Assembly (NCBI GenBank): GCA_013112715.1
Contig: JABFGB010000003.1
Span: 62,001-126,000 of the forward strand
DNA length: 64,000 nt
Reading direction: 5' to 3'
Origin: Chloroflexota bacterium
GTDB taxonomy: Bacteria > Chloroflexota > Anaerolineae > Aggregatilineales > J027
The position numbers and the translations under genes were made by a program. Numbering within the stretch: the first letter of the stretch is position 1; every line of letters starts with the position of its first letter. The notes below the pieces were generated by a model that made no database searches, was not told where the DNA came from, and saw only the letters and a list, made by a program, of their open reading frames with translations. Shown one piece after another: positions 27,012 to 35,849 of the stretch.

Positions 27012-27788
27012 ATGAAGCGTGTTGCCATTTGGAGTAGCTTGCTGGTGGTGATGGGATTTTTAACAGCGTGTGCCGCGTTTGAAGACCCCAGCAAAAAAGC
27101 AACACAAAACGCCGAAAGTACAGCGCTTTGGGCAACCGTCGGTGTGGCGCAAAACCAAAATGAAACGATTGTGGCCCTCATTGCCACCGCCGATAATGCC
27201 TCACTGTTGGCGCAGCAGGCGACACAGGTCAGTGCCGAACGTGATCAACTGCGGGCGACAGTGAACGCGATTGCCAATAACCCAGTCAGTTCCGGCTTGC
27301 CGAATGTGCCCTTTGGCTCGACTCCACCAGCCCTCGACGGTGGTGTTCCCGCTGGCCCTCAGCCGACCTCCCAAACCAGCGGCTCAACCAACAATAGTAC
27401 CGGTACTTATGTTACAGCAACGACAGCCTCAACCTTGACTGCAGATTTCTGCGCGGCGGATTCACTAACCACCTTTCCAGCCGATTCGCCTGTCATCTAT
27501 TTTGTGACGGTGGCCCGCAATGTGTTGTCTGGTGTTGAATTTACAATTCGGGTGTCCTCGAATGGCTCGGTGATTAATCAAGATACGGCCTTCTGGACAA
27601 GTGATGCCGTCTATCCTGAAACCTGTGTTTATTATGCCCTCGACAACGCCAATATCCCCAATTGGGCCGCCGGGACGTACACTGTCGAACTATTGGCAAA
27701 TAATCAATCAGTCTCCCAAGTCACCTTCCAAATTTTGGGTGCGACGGATACCATGCAAGACACCTCGACGACTCAAGAAGCCAGCTAG
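27012..27788 (+). CDS. Putative lipoprotein of unknown function
   Basis: The 258-residue protein starts with a lipoprotein signal: basic MKR, a hydrophobic core, and the lipobox LTAC with the modified Cys near residue 19. A helical stretch with many Ala, Gln and Thr (about 25-85) could be a coiled coil or spacer. A Pro/Ser/Thr/Asn-rich linker (about 90-135) follows, then a domain of about 110 residues with two Cys and a beta pattern (FCAADSLTTFPADSPVIYFV). The latter resembles secreted Ig-like modules, but I cannot name it. GGAGG lies just before the ATG at 27012. The partner or function is unknown. Confidence 0.72.
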   Translation: MKRVAIWSSLLVVMGFLTACAAFEDPSKKATQNAESTALWATVGVAQNQNETIVALIATADNASLLAQQATQVSAERDQLRATVNAIANNPVSSGLPNVPFGSTPPALDGGVPAGPQPTSQTSGSTNNSTGTYVTATTASTLTADFCAADSLTTFPADSPVIYFVTVARNVLSGVEFTIRVSSNGSVINQDTAFWTSDAVYPETCVYYALDNANIPNWAAGTYTVELLANNQSVSQVTFQILGATDTMQDTSTTQEAS

Positions 27789-27817
27789 TTCGATAACAGA
27801 GTGGGTTTATCACAATC

Positions 27818-27868
27818 GCCTACATTTCAAGCTAAATTCAGCACGGCGGCTTTAGGCCCGTGTCCAAA
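27818..27868. repeat. Dispersed ~50-bp intergenic repeat, copy 2
   Basis: This copy matches 7922-7972 (26 of 30 in the core at 27837-27866). It carries CACGG (27842-27846) and CCGTG (27858-27862) around a GGCTTTAGG centre. It lies 30 bases past the stop of the lipoprotein gene, in the same position relative to a gene end as copy 1. Confidence 0.6.
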
Positions 27869-27897
27869 ACGAATATTCCATGAATCCCCATCGGTTT

Positions 27898-27918
27898 ATT
27901 TGTACGAACTAGACAAAT
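27898..27918. promoter_or_regulatory. Inverted repeat before the GntR regulator
   Basis: ATTTGT (27898-27903) and ACAAAT (27913-27918) are inverted repeats with a 9-base spacer, 60 bases before the regulator's ATG. FCD-type GntR proteins bind short TNGT...ACNA inverted repeats, and this could be an autoregulatory operator. Confidence 0.35.
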
Positions 27919-27977
27919 GAATTGGGGTGTGTTACCATATATATACTCTGAATAATGGTATCAATCAGATTCATCAG

Positions 27978-28712
27978 ATGATTCACAACCTTCCACCTCA
28001 ACGACCTGTTACAGCCAGACATCTCAATCTGGAGTCTGAGCTATTGGACTATTTGGCCGAGGCCAGTTGCCAGCCAGAAGCCGATACGCGCATTCCAGCT
28101 TTGGGCCAATTGAGCAGCGAACTGCATGTCAGCGTCAGTAAACTACGCGAACAATTAGAAGTGGCGCGGGTCATGGGGTTGGTCTCAGTCCGTCCACGCA
28201 CAGGCATCCATCGCCAAGACTACAATTTTATGTCGGCGGTACGTCTCAGCCTCTTTTTTGCACTCGCCAGCGACATCGCCGCTTTTGATGAATACAGCGA
28301 CTTGCGGAAGCACGTCGAGATGTCTTTTTGGCATGAAGCGGTGGCCCGTCTGACCGCCGACGATAAACTGCGGTTGCGCCAATTAGTGGCTCTCGCATGG
28401 GAAAAACTGCGGGGTTCACCTATCCGCATTCCCCATGCCGAACATCGTGAATTTCATCTGACCATTTTCTCCCGTCTCGATAATGTGTTTGTGCGCGGTC
28501 TGCTCGAAGCCTATTGGGAAGCATATGAAGCAGTTGAACTGAATAAATATGCGGACTTGGCCTATCTCAGCGAGGTCTGGTCATATCACGAGCGCATCAC
28601 CGAAGACATTATTCGGGGAGACGTGGATAGCAGTTTGAGAGCGTTTGAGGAGCACACCAAATTACTGCCATCGTACCACAATGAACATCGGGGTAATGGT
28701 GCGGTGAAGTGA
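27978..28712 (+). CDS. GntR-family transcriptional regulator with FCD domain
   Basis: This 244-residue protein fits the FadR subfamily of GntR repressors, which bind DNA as dimers and sense small organic acids. A winged helix covers about 15-75 (ELLDYLAEASCQPE...IPALGQLSSELHVSVSKLREQLEVARVMGLVSVRP). The helical FCD domain (about 90-235) has metal- or ligand-binding candidates in EHREFHLTIFSRL and the C-terminal YHERITEDIIRGD-x-HT type motif (EEHTKLL). The ATG at 27978 is preferred; a GTG at 27927 would lengthen it by 17 residues. It lies 100 bases upstream of korA on the same strand, so it may control the ferredoxin oxidoreductase. Confidence 0.85.
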   Translation: MIHNLPPQRPVTARHLNLESELLDYLAEASCQPEADTRIPALGQLSSELHVSVSKLREQLEVARVMGLVSVRPRTGIHRQDYNFMSAVRLSLFFALASDIAAFDEYSDLRKHVEMSFWHEAVARLTADDKLRLRQLVALAWEKLRGSPIRIPHAEHREFHLTIFSRLDNVFVRGLLEAYWEAYEAVELNKYADLAYLSEVWSYHERITEDIIRGDVDSSLRAFEEHTKLLPSYHNEHRGNGAVK

Positions 28713-28812
28713 ATGGGTGATTGACGAATGGATGTGCTGAAAATTGGGCCAACTGGCCCAATATTTATCTAAGCTGTAAAAAACCCCATTGGAGAGTAGG
28801 AGTATCAATTTC

Positions 28813-30678
28813 ATGACTGTTGTGGATTTACAACAAGCACCGGCAACCCAACTCCATAGTGGTCAGCGCATCGTGAACGATTTTTCGTTCGTGGTGGCGA
28901 CAACAAATGGGACGGGGAGCCAAACCTCGAACAATACCCTGCTGCGGGCATTGTTCAAAATGGGTGTTCCCGCCACTGGGAAGAACCTGTTTCCGTCTAA
29001 CATCTACGGCCTGCCTACGTGGTTCTATATTCGCGTCAATAAAGATAATTACCGCGCCCATCGCAGCCAAGCGGAAGTGCTGGTGACTTATAATTTTGAC
29101 ACTTTTGCAGAAGACCTTGCGGCATTGCCCCCCGGCGGCGTTTGTATCTATCCAATGGATGCCCCCACCGGTAAGAAAAAATGGAATGTCGTGACCCCCA
29201 GCCGCGACGACATTTATTATTACCGTATTCCAGTGGATGAACTGACGGCCACTATGAATCCCGATCAGGCCCTCAAGGAATACATTGCCAATATGGTCTA
29301 CGTTGGCGCGGTGGCCTATCTCTTTAATATTGACATGGGTGAGATCGAACGCGCCCTCAGTTATCACTTCAGCGGCAAGGCTAAACCAATTGCCATGAAC
29401 TTTGGTTTGGTCAAGCTGGCCTATGATTGGGCCAAGGACAATCTGCAAAAGATTGACCCCTATTGGTGCGAAGCCATGCCCGATGCCACCTTCACCAAAG
29501 ACAAGATCATGATCGAAGGTAATGCTGCTGCTGCGCTTGGTGCGGTCTTTGGCGGCGTGCAGTTTGTTGCATGGTATCCCATTACCCCCAGCAGCAGTGT
29601 CGCCGAAAACTTGCAAAGTTATCTGGCCGACTATCGCCATGATGCAGAAGGCCGCGCCACCTACGCCATTGTCCAAGCGGAAGATGAACTGGCCGCCATC
29701 GGGATGATTGTTGGTGCGGGTTGGGCGGGCGCACGCTCGATGACCGCCACCAGCGGGCCGGGCATCTCTTTGATGGCCGAATTTACCGGATTGGCCTATT
29801 TTGCCGAAGTGCCCGCCGTGATCTGGGACATCCAGCGCATGGGTCCAAGCACAGGTCTACCCACCCGCACCTCGCAGGGCGACATCATCTTTACCCACTT
29901 CCTCGGTCATGGCGATACCCGCCAAGTCGTGCTGCTGCCTGCCAATATGGAAGAATGTTTCCGCTATGGATGGGAAGCCTTCGACTTTGCCGAACGCCTG
30001 CAAACCCCGGTGTTCGTCTTGAGTGACCTCGATTTGGGCATGAACCAGCATGTCAGCAGTAAATTTGAATATCCAGAGCGTCCAATGGATCGTGGTAAGG
30101 TCTTGACCGCTGAAGATTTGCAAAAACTGGGGGGGCAATGGGCACGTTATAAGGACGTAGATGGCGACGGCATCACCTATCGTACCCTCCCCGGCACAGA
30201 TCACCCCAACGCGGCCTACTTCACGCGCGGGACGGGTCACAACGAAAATGCGGGTTACAGCGAAAAAGTCGAAGACTGGCATAACAACTTGAAGCGTTTG
30301 GCCCGCAAGATGAATACAGCCCGTGAACTGCTGCCCCAACCTGTTATACAACGTAATAAGGGCGCGAAGATCGCCATCGTCTCCTATGGCAGCAACGATT
30401 ATGCCATCAAAGAAGCGATGGATTATCTCAAAGCACGGCACGACATCAGTGTGGACTATCTAAGGATTCTAGCCTTGCCCCTCTCACCCAAAGTCGGTGA
30501 ATTTATCAACGGCTACGATCGCGTATATGTGGTAGAGAACAATGAAGAAGGCCAGATGGCCCAAATCCTGCGGATTGACTTCCCACAGAAAGCACCCAAT
30601 CTTGTCAGTGTCGCTCGCTGTAATGGGATGCCGTTGGATGCCGAGTGGATTATGAACCAAGTGCTGGAAAGGAAATAA
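28813..30678 (+). CDS. korA: 2-oxoacid:acceptor oxidoreductase, fused gamma-alpha subunit
   Basis: With KorB this enzyme oxidatively decarboxylates a 2-oxoacid (often 2-oxoglutarate) to acyl-CoA and reduces ferredoxin; it may also run in reverse. The 621-residue subunit joins a gamma domain (about 1-200, starting 'VNDFSFVVATTNGTGSQTSN') with an alpha domain that has the pyrimidine-binding 'WYPITPSSSVAENLQSY' motif near 254-270. The C-terminal part ends with 'VYVVENNEEGQMAQILR', typical of KorA. AGTAGGAG precedes the ATG. korB follows after 3 bases. The exact 2-oxoacid is not readable from sequence. Confidence 0.93.
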   Translation: MTVVDLQQAPATQLHSGQRIVNDFSFVVATTNGTGSQTSNNTLLRALFKMGVPATGKNLFPSNIYGLPTWFYIRVNKDNYRAHRSQAEVLVTYNFDTFAEDLAALPPGGVCIYPMDAPTGKKKWNVVTPSRDDIYYYRIPVDELTATMNPDQALKEYIANMVYVGAVAYLFNIDMGEIERALSYHFSGKAKPIAMNFGLVKLAYDWAKDNLQKIDPYWCEAMPDATFTKDKIMIEGNAAAALGAVFGGVQFVAWYPITPSSSVAENLQSYLADYRHDAEGRATYAIVQAEDELAAIGMIVGAGWAGARSMTATSGPGISLMAEFTGLAYFAEVPAVIWDIQRMGPSTGLPTRTSQGDIIFTHFLGHGDTRQVVLLPANMEECFRYGWEAFDFAERLQTPVFVLSDLDLGMNQHVSSKFEYPERPMDRGKVLTAEDLQKLGGQWARYKDVDGDGITYRTLPGTDHPNAAYFTRGTGHNENAGYSEKVEDWHNNLKRLARKMNTARELLPQPVIQRNKGAKIAIVSYGSNDYAIKEAMDYLKARHDISVDYLRILALPLSPKVGEFINGYDRVYVVENNEEGQMAQILRIDFPQKAPNLVSVARCNGMPLDAEWIMNQVLERK

Positions 30679-30681
30679 CTC

Positions 30682-31710
30682 ATGGGTCGTACAAAAACGA
30701 ATGAGCTGGGCCTGTTAGCGGCAGATTACAATGGTAAACCTTCAACCCTCTGCCCCGGCTGTGGTCACAACTCGATTTCAAATCAAATTCAACAGGCTGC
30801 GTTTGAACACAGCCTAGATCAACATTTTGTCGTCAAGATGAGCGGGATTGGTTGCTCATCCAAGACCCCGGCCTATTTTATGGGTCGCTCTCACGCCTTT
30901 AACACCATTCACGGGCGTATGCCTTCCGTGACGACGGGTGTCATGCTGGCAAATCATCAACTCAAAGCCATCGGGGTTTCTGGTGACGGTGATACGGGCA
31001 ACATTGGCTTTAGCCAATTTAAGCATCTGGTACGCCGCAATGTGCCAATGGTCTACATCATTGAGAACAACGGCGTCTACGGTCTGACCAAAGGTCAATT
31101 TTCCGCCACCGCCGACTATGGTCAAAAGACCAAGTATGCGGGGAAGAATGAATTGCCCGCCATTGACCTCTGTGCGGAAGCATTGTTGGCGGACTGCTCG
31201 TTTGTGGCACGCTCCTTCTCCGGCGATGCCAAGCAGATTCGTTCTCTGCTTCGGGCGGCCTTTAGCCATCGTGGCACTGCCGTCATTGACATCATCAGTC
31301 CCTGCGTCACCTTCAATGACGCCGCCGACTCCACCAAGAGTTACTTCTGGGGTAAGGAACACCGCGAAATCTTGAACGAAGTTGGGTTTGTGCGTGGTCA
31401 AGATGACATCGCGGTGGACTATGAAGAAGGCAAGTCCCAAGACGTCCAACTCCACGATGGTAGCTGGGTGCGCCTCAAGAAACTGGACGAGTCCCACGAC
31501 CCGACTGACCGAACCAGCGCCTTCCGTGTTTTGGAGCAGGCGCGTAAAGAACAGGTCATCATCACGGGTTTGATCTACATTGACCAAGAGCGGTCAACCA
31601 TTGTAGAGAATGCCCGGATAACCGATACGCCATTGGTCAATTTGCCCGAAGATCAGCTTCGCCCCTCCAAAGCGACTTTGGATCAGGCTTTGTCTGAACT
31701 GTTCGGCTAA
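30682..31710 (+). CDS. korB: 2-oxoacid:ferredoxin oxidoreductase beta subunit
   Basis: The beta subunit binds thiamine diphosphate and, in this class, a [4Fe-4S] cluster. The 342-residue protein shows LCPGCGHNSI near 24-33 with paired Cys, MSGIGCSSKTP near 53-63, and the ThDP loop GDGDTGNIGFSQF near 99-111 with a following ENNGVYGLTKGQ. Further Cys residues occur at 'SPCVTFND' near 212. It is translationally linked to korA (3-base gap). No dedicated ferredoxin gene is adjacent. A long palindrome (31738-31775) follows the stop. Confidence 0.94.
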   Translation: MGRTKTNELGLLAADYNGKPSTLCPGCGHNSISNQIQQAAFEHSLDQHFVVKMSGIGCSSKTPAYFMGRSHAFNTIHGRMPSVTTGVMLANHQLKAIGVSGDGDTGNIGFSQFKHLVRRNVPMVYIIENNGVYGLTKGQFSATADYGQKTKYAGKNELPAIDLCAEALLADCSFVARSFSGDAKQIRSLLRAAFSHRGTAVIDIISPCVTFNDAADSTKSYFWGKEHREILNEVGFVRGQDDIAVDYEEGKSQDVQLHDGSWVRLKKLDESHDPTDRTSAFRVLEQARKEQVIITGLIYIDQERSTIVENARITDTPLVNLPEDQLRPSKATLDQALSELFG

Positions 31711-31737
31711 GTCTTTACATCCGAGTTGTTTTATTGT

Positions 31738-31775
31738 AACATACCCTGTTTAGAGGACTCTAAATGGGGTATGTT
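31738..31775. promoter_or_regulatory. Long imperfect palindrome after korB
   Basis: AACATACCC (31738-31746) pairs with GGGTATGTT (31767-31775). Inside it TTTAGAG (31749-31755) pairs with CTCTAAA (31758-31764), with one TG/TG mismatch step between the stems. The total is 38 bases with 16 pairs. No T run follows on either strand. It could terminate korAB or act as an operator for the AT-rich gene that starts 18 bases further on. Confidence 0.6.
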
Positions 31776-31792
31776 GCTCACGGAGCTAGGTT

Positions 31793-32692
31793 ATGTCAAC
31801 AACTAAACGCGAATGGAAATCTGATAAAGGATTCTTTCTAACTCAAGAATATATTCAAGAGATTTATTCAATTCTTGTAAAGCGTCTCTCATTGGATGAG
31901 GACATACTAAGTGATCCTAGTAAGCCTCCATTGGAATTTTCAATAGAGCGTGCAAACGGAAGCAAATCAACGCTGGCTAACCCTAATGAAATTTTTGATG
32001 AGAAGAATATCAAGGGTGAAAAACTGACCGAACTAAGCATAGTTTCTTATGGTTGGAGAAACAAGAAAGATATTGATATTCGTCTCACGTTTAGGAGAAA
32101 TGATCTTAAATTTTTGAATGGCACAAAATTTTCTGTTAAAGGAAATGATGAAGATTTAGTCGCTTTGGTTTTTAATGACATAAAAACTTTACTGGATGAA
32201 CATGTTAATATAATACAAAATATAAACCGACCTTTAAAAATTGGTATAATATGCTTTTCAGCAATATTAATTATATTGTGGATACTTTTTGGCTCATCCT
32301 CTCCAAGAAAATTTTCCTCAGACGATACTTTTGAACCTTCTAAGCAAGATTTTCAAGAAGTCTTACAAACTGAAGATGCCAATCAAAAACTGGATTTTTT
32401 GATTAAGCTTGAGCAAAATCAAAAGGCGACAAATGAGACGACCACATCATTTGTATTACTTTGCGTGCCAATTGTGCTATTAATAGCAATATTCATTGCA
32501 GTCGAATTTACTGATTTCGAGGGATGGGCATTTGTCAAAAAGCTTTATATGCCAAATGTTTTGTATATGGGCCAAGAAGTTGATTATTATAATCAATTAC
32601 TTAAAAACAGACAAAACCTGATATGGAGCATAATTGTTGCATTTATTGTCGGAGTAGCCTCTAGCATATTTGTCTGGCTCTTAACATTATAA
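31793..32692 (+). CDS. AT-rich orphan membrane protein
   Basis: This 299-residue protein is not one I recognise. Residues 1-140 are hydrophilic and charged (starting STTKREWKSDKGFFL, with LTFRRNDLKFLNGTKFS near 100-116). Three hydrophobic segments follow: about 148-168 (IGIICFSAILIILWILFG), about 218-238 (FVLLCVPIVLLIAIFIAV) and about 278-299 (SIIVAFIVGVASSIFVWLL). The gene is about one-third GC, against a window average near 52%, and uses A/T-ending codons heavily. This suggests recent horizontal acquisition. It has its own GGAG site before the ATG. The layout (cytoplasmic sensor or effector plus membrane part) resembles some accessory or defence membrane proteins, but I cannot assign a role. 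Confidence 0.7.
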   Translation: MSTTKREWKSDKGFFLTQEYIQEIYSILVKRLSLDEDILSDPSKPPLEFSIERANGSKSTLANPNEIFDEKNIKGEKLTELSIVSYGWRNKKDIDIRLTFRRNDLKFLNGTKFSVKGNDEDLVALVFNDIKTLLDEHVNIIQNINRPLKIGIICFSAILIILWILFGSSSPRKFSSDDTFEPSKQDFQEVLQTEDANQKLDFLIKLEQNQKATNETTTSFVLLCVPIVLLIAIFIAVEFTDFEGWAFVKKLYMPNVLYMGQEVDYYNQLLKNRQNLIWSIIVAFIVGVASSIFVWLLTL

Positions 32693-32749
32693 ATACAGAA
32701 ATGAGACCTCACTGAAGATTCTCTGCGTTTGGGAGGCGCAAAAGACCCT

Positions 32750-33409
32750 ATGCAGACTCGCTTAACGTTGGTGCGGCACGGACAAACCGAGTGGAACGCC
32801 ACCGGAAAATGGCAAGGCCATGCTGCTGTGCCGCTCGATGATGTGGGGCATATGCAGGCCCAAGCGCTTGCCCAGCATCTAACGACATGGAATATCCATC
32901 GGATGTATTGCAGTGATCTCAGCCGCTGTATCCAGACTGCCCAATATATCAAAGAGGCATTGGAACTAGATTTCATAATAGACAATCGCCTGCGCGAAAT
33001 TGATGTAGGCGAATGGCAGGGGTTGACCGAACAAGAAGTGCGGGCGTGGGATGCCGAACGTTTTGCCCAAGTTATGGCAAATCCCTTTAATGTTCGTCGT
33101 CCGGGCGGTGAAAGTTTTAACGACCACAGTGCCCGTGTCTCGCCTGCAATCATAGAATATGTTAAAAATCATCAAGGGGAGCATCTATTGGTGGTGACAC
33201 ATGGGGGTACGATCCATGCCATTGTGCGTGGCGTACTGCGCATGGAAGTGCCTGCTGATAAACGCCAGATTCCCAACACCTCATTAACAGACATCATCTT
33301 CGACGCGGACAAGAATGAGTGGCGGTTAGTCTCGGCGGGCCTGATTCCGCATTTGGAACTGACCGAAATGATTCTTCCCACACGTGTAGCCAATCCTGAA
33401 TTGAAATAG
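32750..33409 (+). CDS. Histidine phosphatase family protein (GpmB/CobC-like)
   Basis: These enzymes use a catalytic His that becomes phosphorylated and act on phosphoglycerate, alpha-ribazole phosphate or other small substrates. The 219-residue protein has LVRHGQTEWN (catalytic H10), the 'LREIDVGEWQGLTEQEV' acid/base block and the second His in VVTHGGTIHAIVRG. The ATG at 32750 is chosen; a TTG at 32729 is also in frame. The Shine-Dalgarno-like GGGAGG at 32731-32736 lies 13 bases before the ATG. The precise substrate cannot be set by sequence, and no cobalamin genes are adjacent. Confidence 0.9.
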   Translation: MQTRLTLVRHGQTEWNATGKWQGHAAVPLDDVGHMQAQALAQHLTTWNIHRMYCSDLSRCIQTAQYIKEALELDFIIDNRLREIDVGEWQGLTEQEVRAWDAERFAQVMANPFNVRRPGGESFNDHSARVSPAIIEYVKNHQGEHLLVVTHGGTIHAIVRGVLRMEVPADKRQIPNTSLTDIIFDADKNEWRLVSAGLIPHLELTEMILPTRVANPELK

Positions 33410-33501
33410 CAGAAGGAAGGGGGAAAGGGATAGTTTCAAGTCCGCTTAAAATAGTCTAGAGCTAGAAAAAAATCGAATCAATGGATGATAAAGGAGAGTT
33501 T

Positions 33502-35124
33502 ATGGCTGACCTTTCTGTATCTACTTCTGGGGAACACATTCATGTCCGCAGTCACATCGGGCTTGAAGAACATGGTTTTGAAGAAAAGCGGCGGGTCTAC
33601 TGGAACTTGAACCCTGCTGAGTTTTATGAACATGCCCTGCGTAATGGCGAAGGGATTTTGACGGATGCGGGTGCGCTGCGTGTCTTGACCGGGCAGTTCA
33701 CCGGACGTTCGCCTAAAGACAAATATATTGTGGATGAACCAGAAGTGCATGAAGACATTTGGTGGGGTAACAACCAAGCCGTCACACCAGAGGTGTTTGA
33801 CCGCCTGTACGAGCGCCTGCGCCACTATCTGCTAGAAAAAGAACTCTATGTAGTGGACGCCTTTGCGGGTACCGATGTCAAATGCCGCTTGCCTATCCGC
33901 ATCATCAGCGAAGCGGCCTATCATGGCTTGTTCTCGTGGAATATGTTTGTCCGTCCCACCCGTGAGGAACTCGCCGTCCATGAACCTGCCTTCACTGTTC
34001 TCGCTGCCCCCAATCTCGGCGCGAAACCCGAAGAAGATGGGACACGTACCCCCACCTTTATCGGTATCAGCTTTTCCCGCCGCATGATTATTATCCTCGG
34101 AACCCTCTATTCCGGGGAAGTCAAAAAGGGCATTTTCACCGTCATGAACTATCTCATGCCGAACTTGGGCATTATGCCCATGCACTGTTCCGCCAACATC
34201 GGCCCTGCTGGGGATACCGCCGTGTTTTTTGGCCTCAGTGGTACAGGCAAAACGACGCTATCCGCCGACTCATCCCGTACCCTCATCGGCGATGACGAAC
34301 ACGGGTGGAGCGACGACGGCATTTTCAATTTTGAAGGCGGCTGTTATGCCAAGACCATCAAATTGAGCGCCGAAAAAGAACCTGAAATCTATGCCACTAC
34401 ACAGCGCTTTGGCACGATTTTGGAAAATGTGCCGTTGGACCCGCGTGATCGTCGGCCCGACTTTAATGACGACTCCTTGACCGAGAACACCCGCTGCTCC
34501 TATCCGATTGACTTCATTCCGAACGCCAGCGAAACGGGTTTGGGCGGTCATCCCGAAAATATCATCTTCCTAACCGCCGATGCCTTTGGGGTGTTGCCGC
34601 CCGTCTCCAAGCTGACCCCCGAACAGGCCATGTATCACTTCATCAGTGGTTACACAGCCAAAGTCGCGGGTACGGAGCGGGGTGTCACCGAACCCTCGGC
34701 GACCTTTAGTGCCTGTTTTGGTGCGCCCTTCATGCCCCTCCATCCCACCGTTTATGCCGAACTGCTGGCGGAGAAAATCCGTGAGCACGGCAGCAACGTC
34801 TGGTTGATAAACACAGGTTGGTCGGGTGGGCCATATGGGGTAGGGTCACGTATTGATCTGCCCTATACCCGCCGCATGATTCACGCTGCGTTGGAAGGGG
34901 AGTTGGATAAGGCCGAGTTTGTCGAAGAGCCGTTTTTTGGCCTGCACATCCCCAAATCTATTCAGGGCGTGCCGTCCAAAGTGCTGAATCCCCGCGACAC
35001 ATGGCCTGACCCTGCTGCCTATGATGCCAAAGCGCGTGAATTGGCCGCGATGTTCCGTAAAAACTTCGAGAAATTTGCGGATCGTGCCAGTGAAGCCGTT
35101 AAGAACGCTGGGCCAAAAGCCTAA
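33502..35124 (+). CDS. pckA: Phosphoenolpyruvate carboxykinase (ATP)
   Basis: PckA converts oxaloacetate and ATP to phosphoenolpyruvate, CO2 and ADP, the entry step of gluconeogenesis. The 540-residue protein has the P-loop GLSGTGKTTLS (residues 244-254), the kinase-2-like 'IGDDEHGWSDDGIFNFEGGCYAK', the substrate-binding 'TGRSPKDKYIV' near 63-73 and a C-terminal 'NTGWSGGPYGVGSRI' block. AAAGGAG lies 8 bases before the ATG at 33502; an in-frame ATG at 33481 is less likely. It is preceded by a phosphatase gene and followed by a GC-rich hairpin (35156-35176). Confidence 0.98.
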   Translation: MADLSVSTSGEHIHVRSHIGLEEHGFEEKRRVYWNLNPAEFYEHALRNGEGILTDAGALRVLTGQFTGRSPKDKYIVDEPEVHEDIWWGNNQAVTPEVFDRLYERLRHYLLEKELYVVDAFAGTDVKCRLPIRIISEAAYHGLFSWNMFVRPTREELAVHEPAFTVLAAPNLGAKPEEDGTRTPTFIGISFSRRMIIILGTLYSGEVKKGIFTVMNYLMPNLGIMPMHCSANIGPAGDTAVFFGLSGTGKTTLSADSSRTLIGDDEHGWSDDGIFNFEGGCYAKTIKLSAEKEPEIYATTQRFGTILENVPLDPRDRRPDFNDDSLTENTRCSYPIDFIPNASETGLGGHPENIIFLTADAFGVLPPVSKLTPEQAMYHFISGYTAKVAGTERGVTEPSATFSACFGAPFMPLHPTVYAELLAEKIREHGSNVWLINTGWSGGPYGVGSRIDLPYTRRMIHAALEGELDKAEFVEEPFFGLHIPKSIQGVPSKVLNPRDTWPDPAAYDAKARELAAMFRKNFEKFADRASEAVKNAGPKA

Positions 35125-35155
35125 CGGTATCCCAATCAAACGGATATGCTCGTAG

Positions 35156-35176
35156 GGAGGGGTCACAGACCCCTCC
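35156..35176 (+). terminator. GC-rich hairpin after pckA
   Basis: GGAGGGGT (35156-35163) pairs with ACCCCTCC (35169-35176) around CACAG. There is no T run after the stem, so termination would be weak; it may instead protect the pckA 3' end. Confidence 0.45.
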
Positions 35177-35213
35177 TCCTGCGACAAACGAAAAATCACA
35201 CGGACACCCCCCA

Positions 35214-35714
35214 ATGGACTACTTCAAAGACCTCGTGCAAGACCCAATTCAGGGCCAGTTGTGGAAAACCGATGTGGGCATCATCTTGGTCATGGGTGAT
35301 GTCTCCCTGCCAAACCACCTCACCGCATCCGCAACCCTCTTAGCAGAAGGCGATTTCATCGTGCGTTATGCCATCCCCTACTTGGGCATGAGCCACTTAT
35401 CCGTTGTGCCAAGCATGTTTGTCTCCGAACGCGGCGCGGTCTTGACAGGGTGGACGGGGTGGAATTTTGGGGTGGGTAATTATCAACTCTACCCGCGTGC
35501 CGAATTCTACGGCCTACGTTCCGACGGCGAAAAGGCCCAAGCCTACCTGCGTGAACTCGATTTTGGTGCCGATTTGCGGGTACTGGCCTATCACAAAAAC
35601 AACGATCTCCTGCCCATCACCCAAGTGGATTATTTGATTTACGCCCAATCCATAACCCCGCCACCCTTTTTAGTACAATCCCTTCCGCCACCCCCAGACG
35701 AAAATAACTCATAG
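35214..35714 (+). CDS. Hypothetical protein
   Basis: The 166-residue product is soluble by appearance, with no signal peptide. I see no known family. It has a beta-rich pattern ('VGIILVMGDVSLPNHLTAS', 'VRYAIPYLGMSHLS', 'GNYQLYPRAEFYG') and a Pro-rich acidic tail (PPPPDENNS). It starts 90 bases after pckA behind a GC-rich hairpin. Its last codons share a segment with the intergenic region at 44881 (see findings). Function unknown. Confidence 0.65.
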   Translation: MDYFKDLVQDPIQGQLWKTDVGIILVMGDVSLPNHLTASATLLAEGDFIVRYAIPYLGMSHLSVVPSMFVSERGAVLTGWTGWNFGVGNYQLYPRAEFYGLRSDGEKAQAYLRELDFGADLRVLAYHKNNDLLPITQVDYLIYAQSITPPPFLVQSLPPPPDENNS

Positions 35715-35849
35715 TCTGCGCTATCACACTTTCCAATTCTTAACGGTCAATTATGGCTTCCGGCCATATCAAACGACACCACTTGACAAGTGCATACCGT
35801 TTCACACTTCCCATTCTGATCTTTGTCCCATCCTTGTTATCAGGATGTG

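Noticed and set aside
28828..29676. Long minus-strand open frame (282 codons) inside korA
   Set aside because: It mirrors the codon pattern of korA; the peptide is rich in His and Gly in the way typical of antisense frames.
30856..31587. Long minus-strand open frame (243 codons) inside korB
   Set aside because: Antisense shadow of a conserved enzyme gene, with no start signal.
35752..35766. Short palindrome ATGGC-TTCCG-GCCAT
   Set aside because: A 5-bp stem in a 210-base gap is expected by chance, and it has no fixed relation to a gene start.
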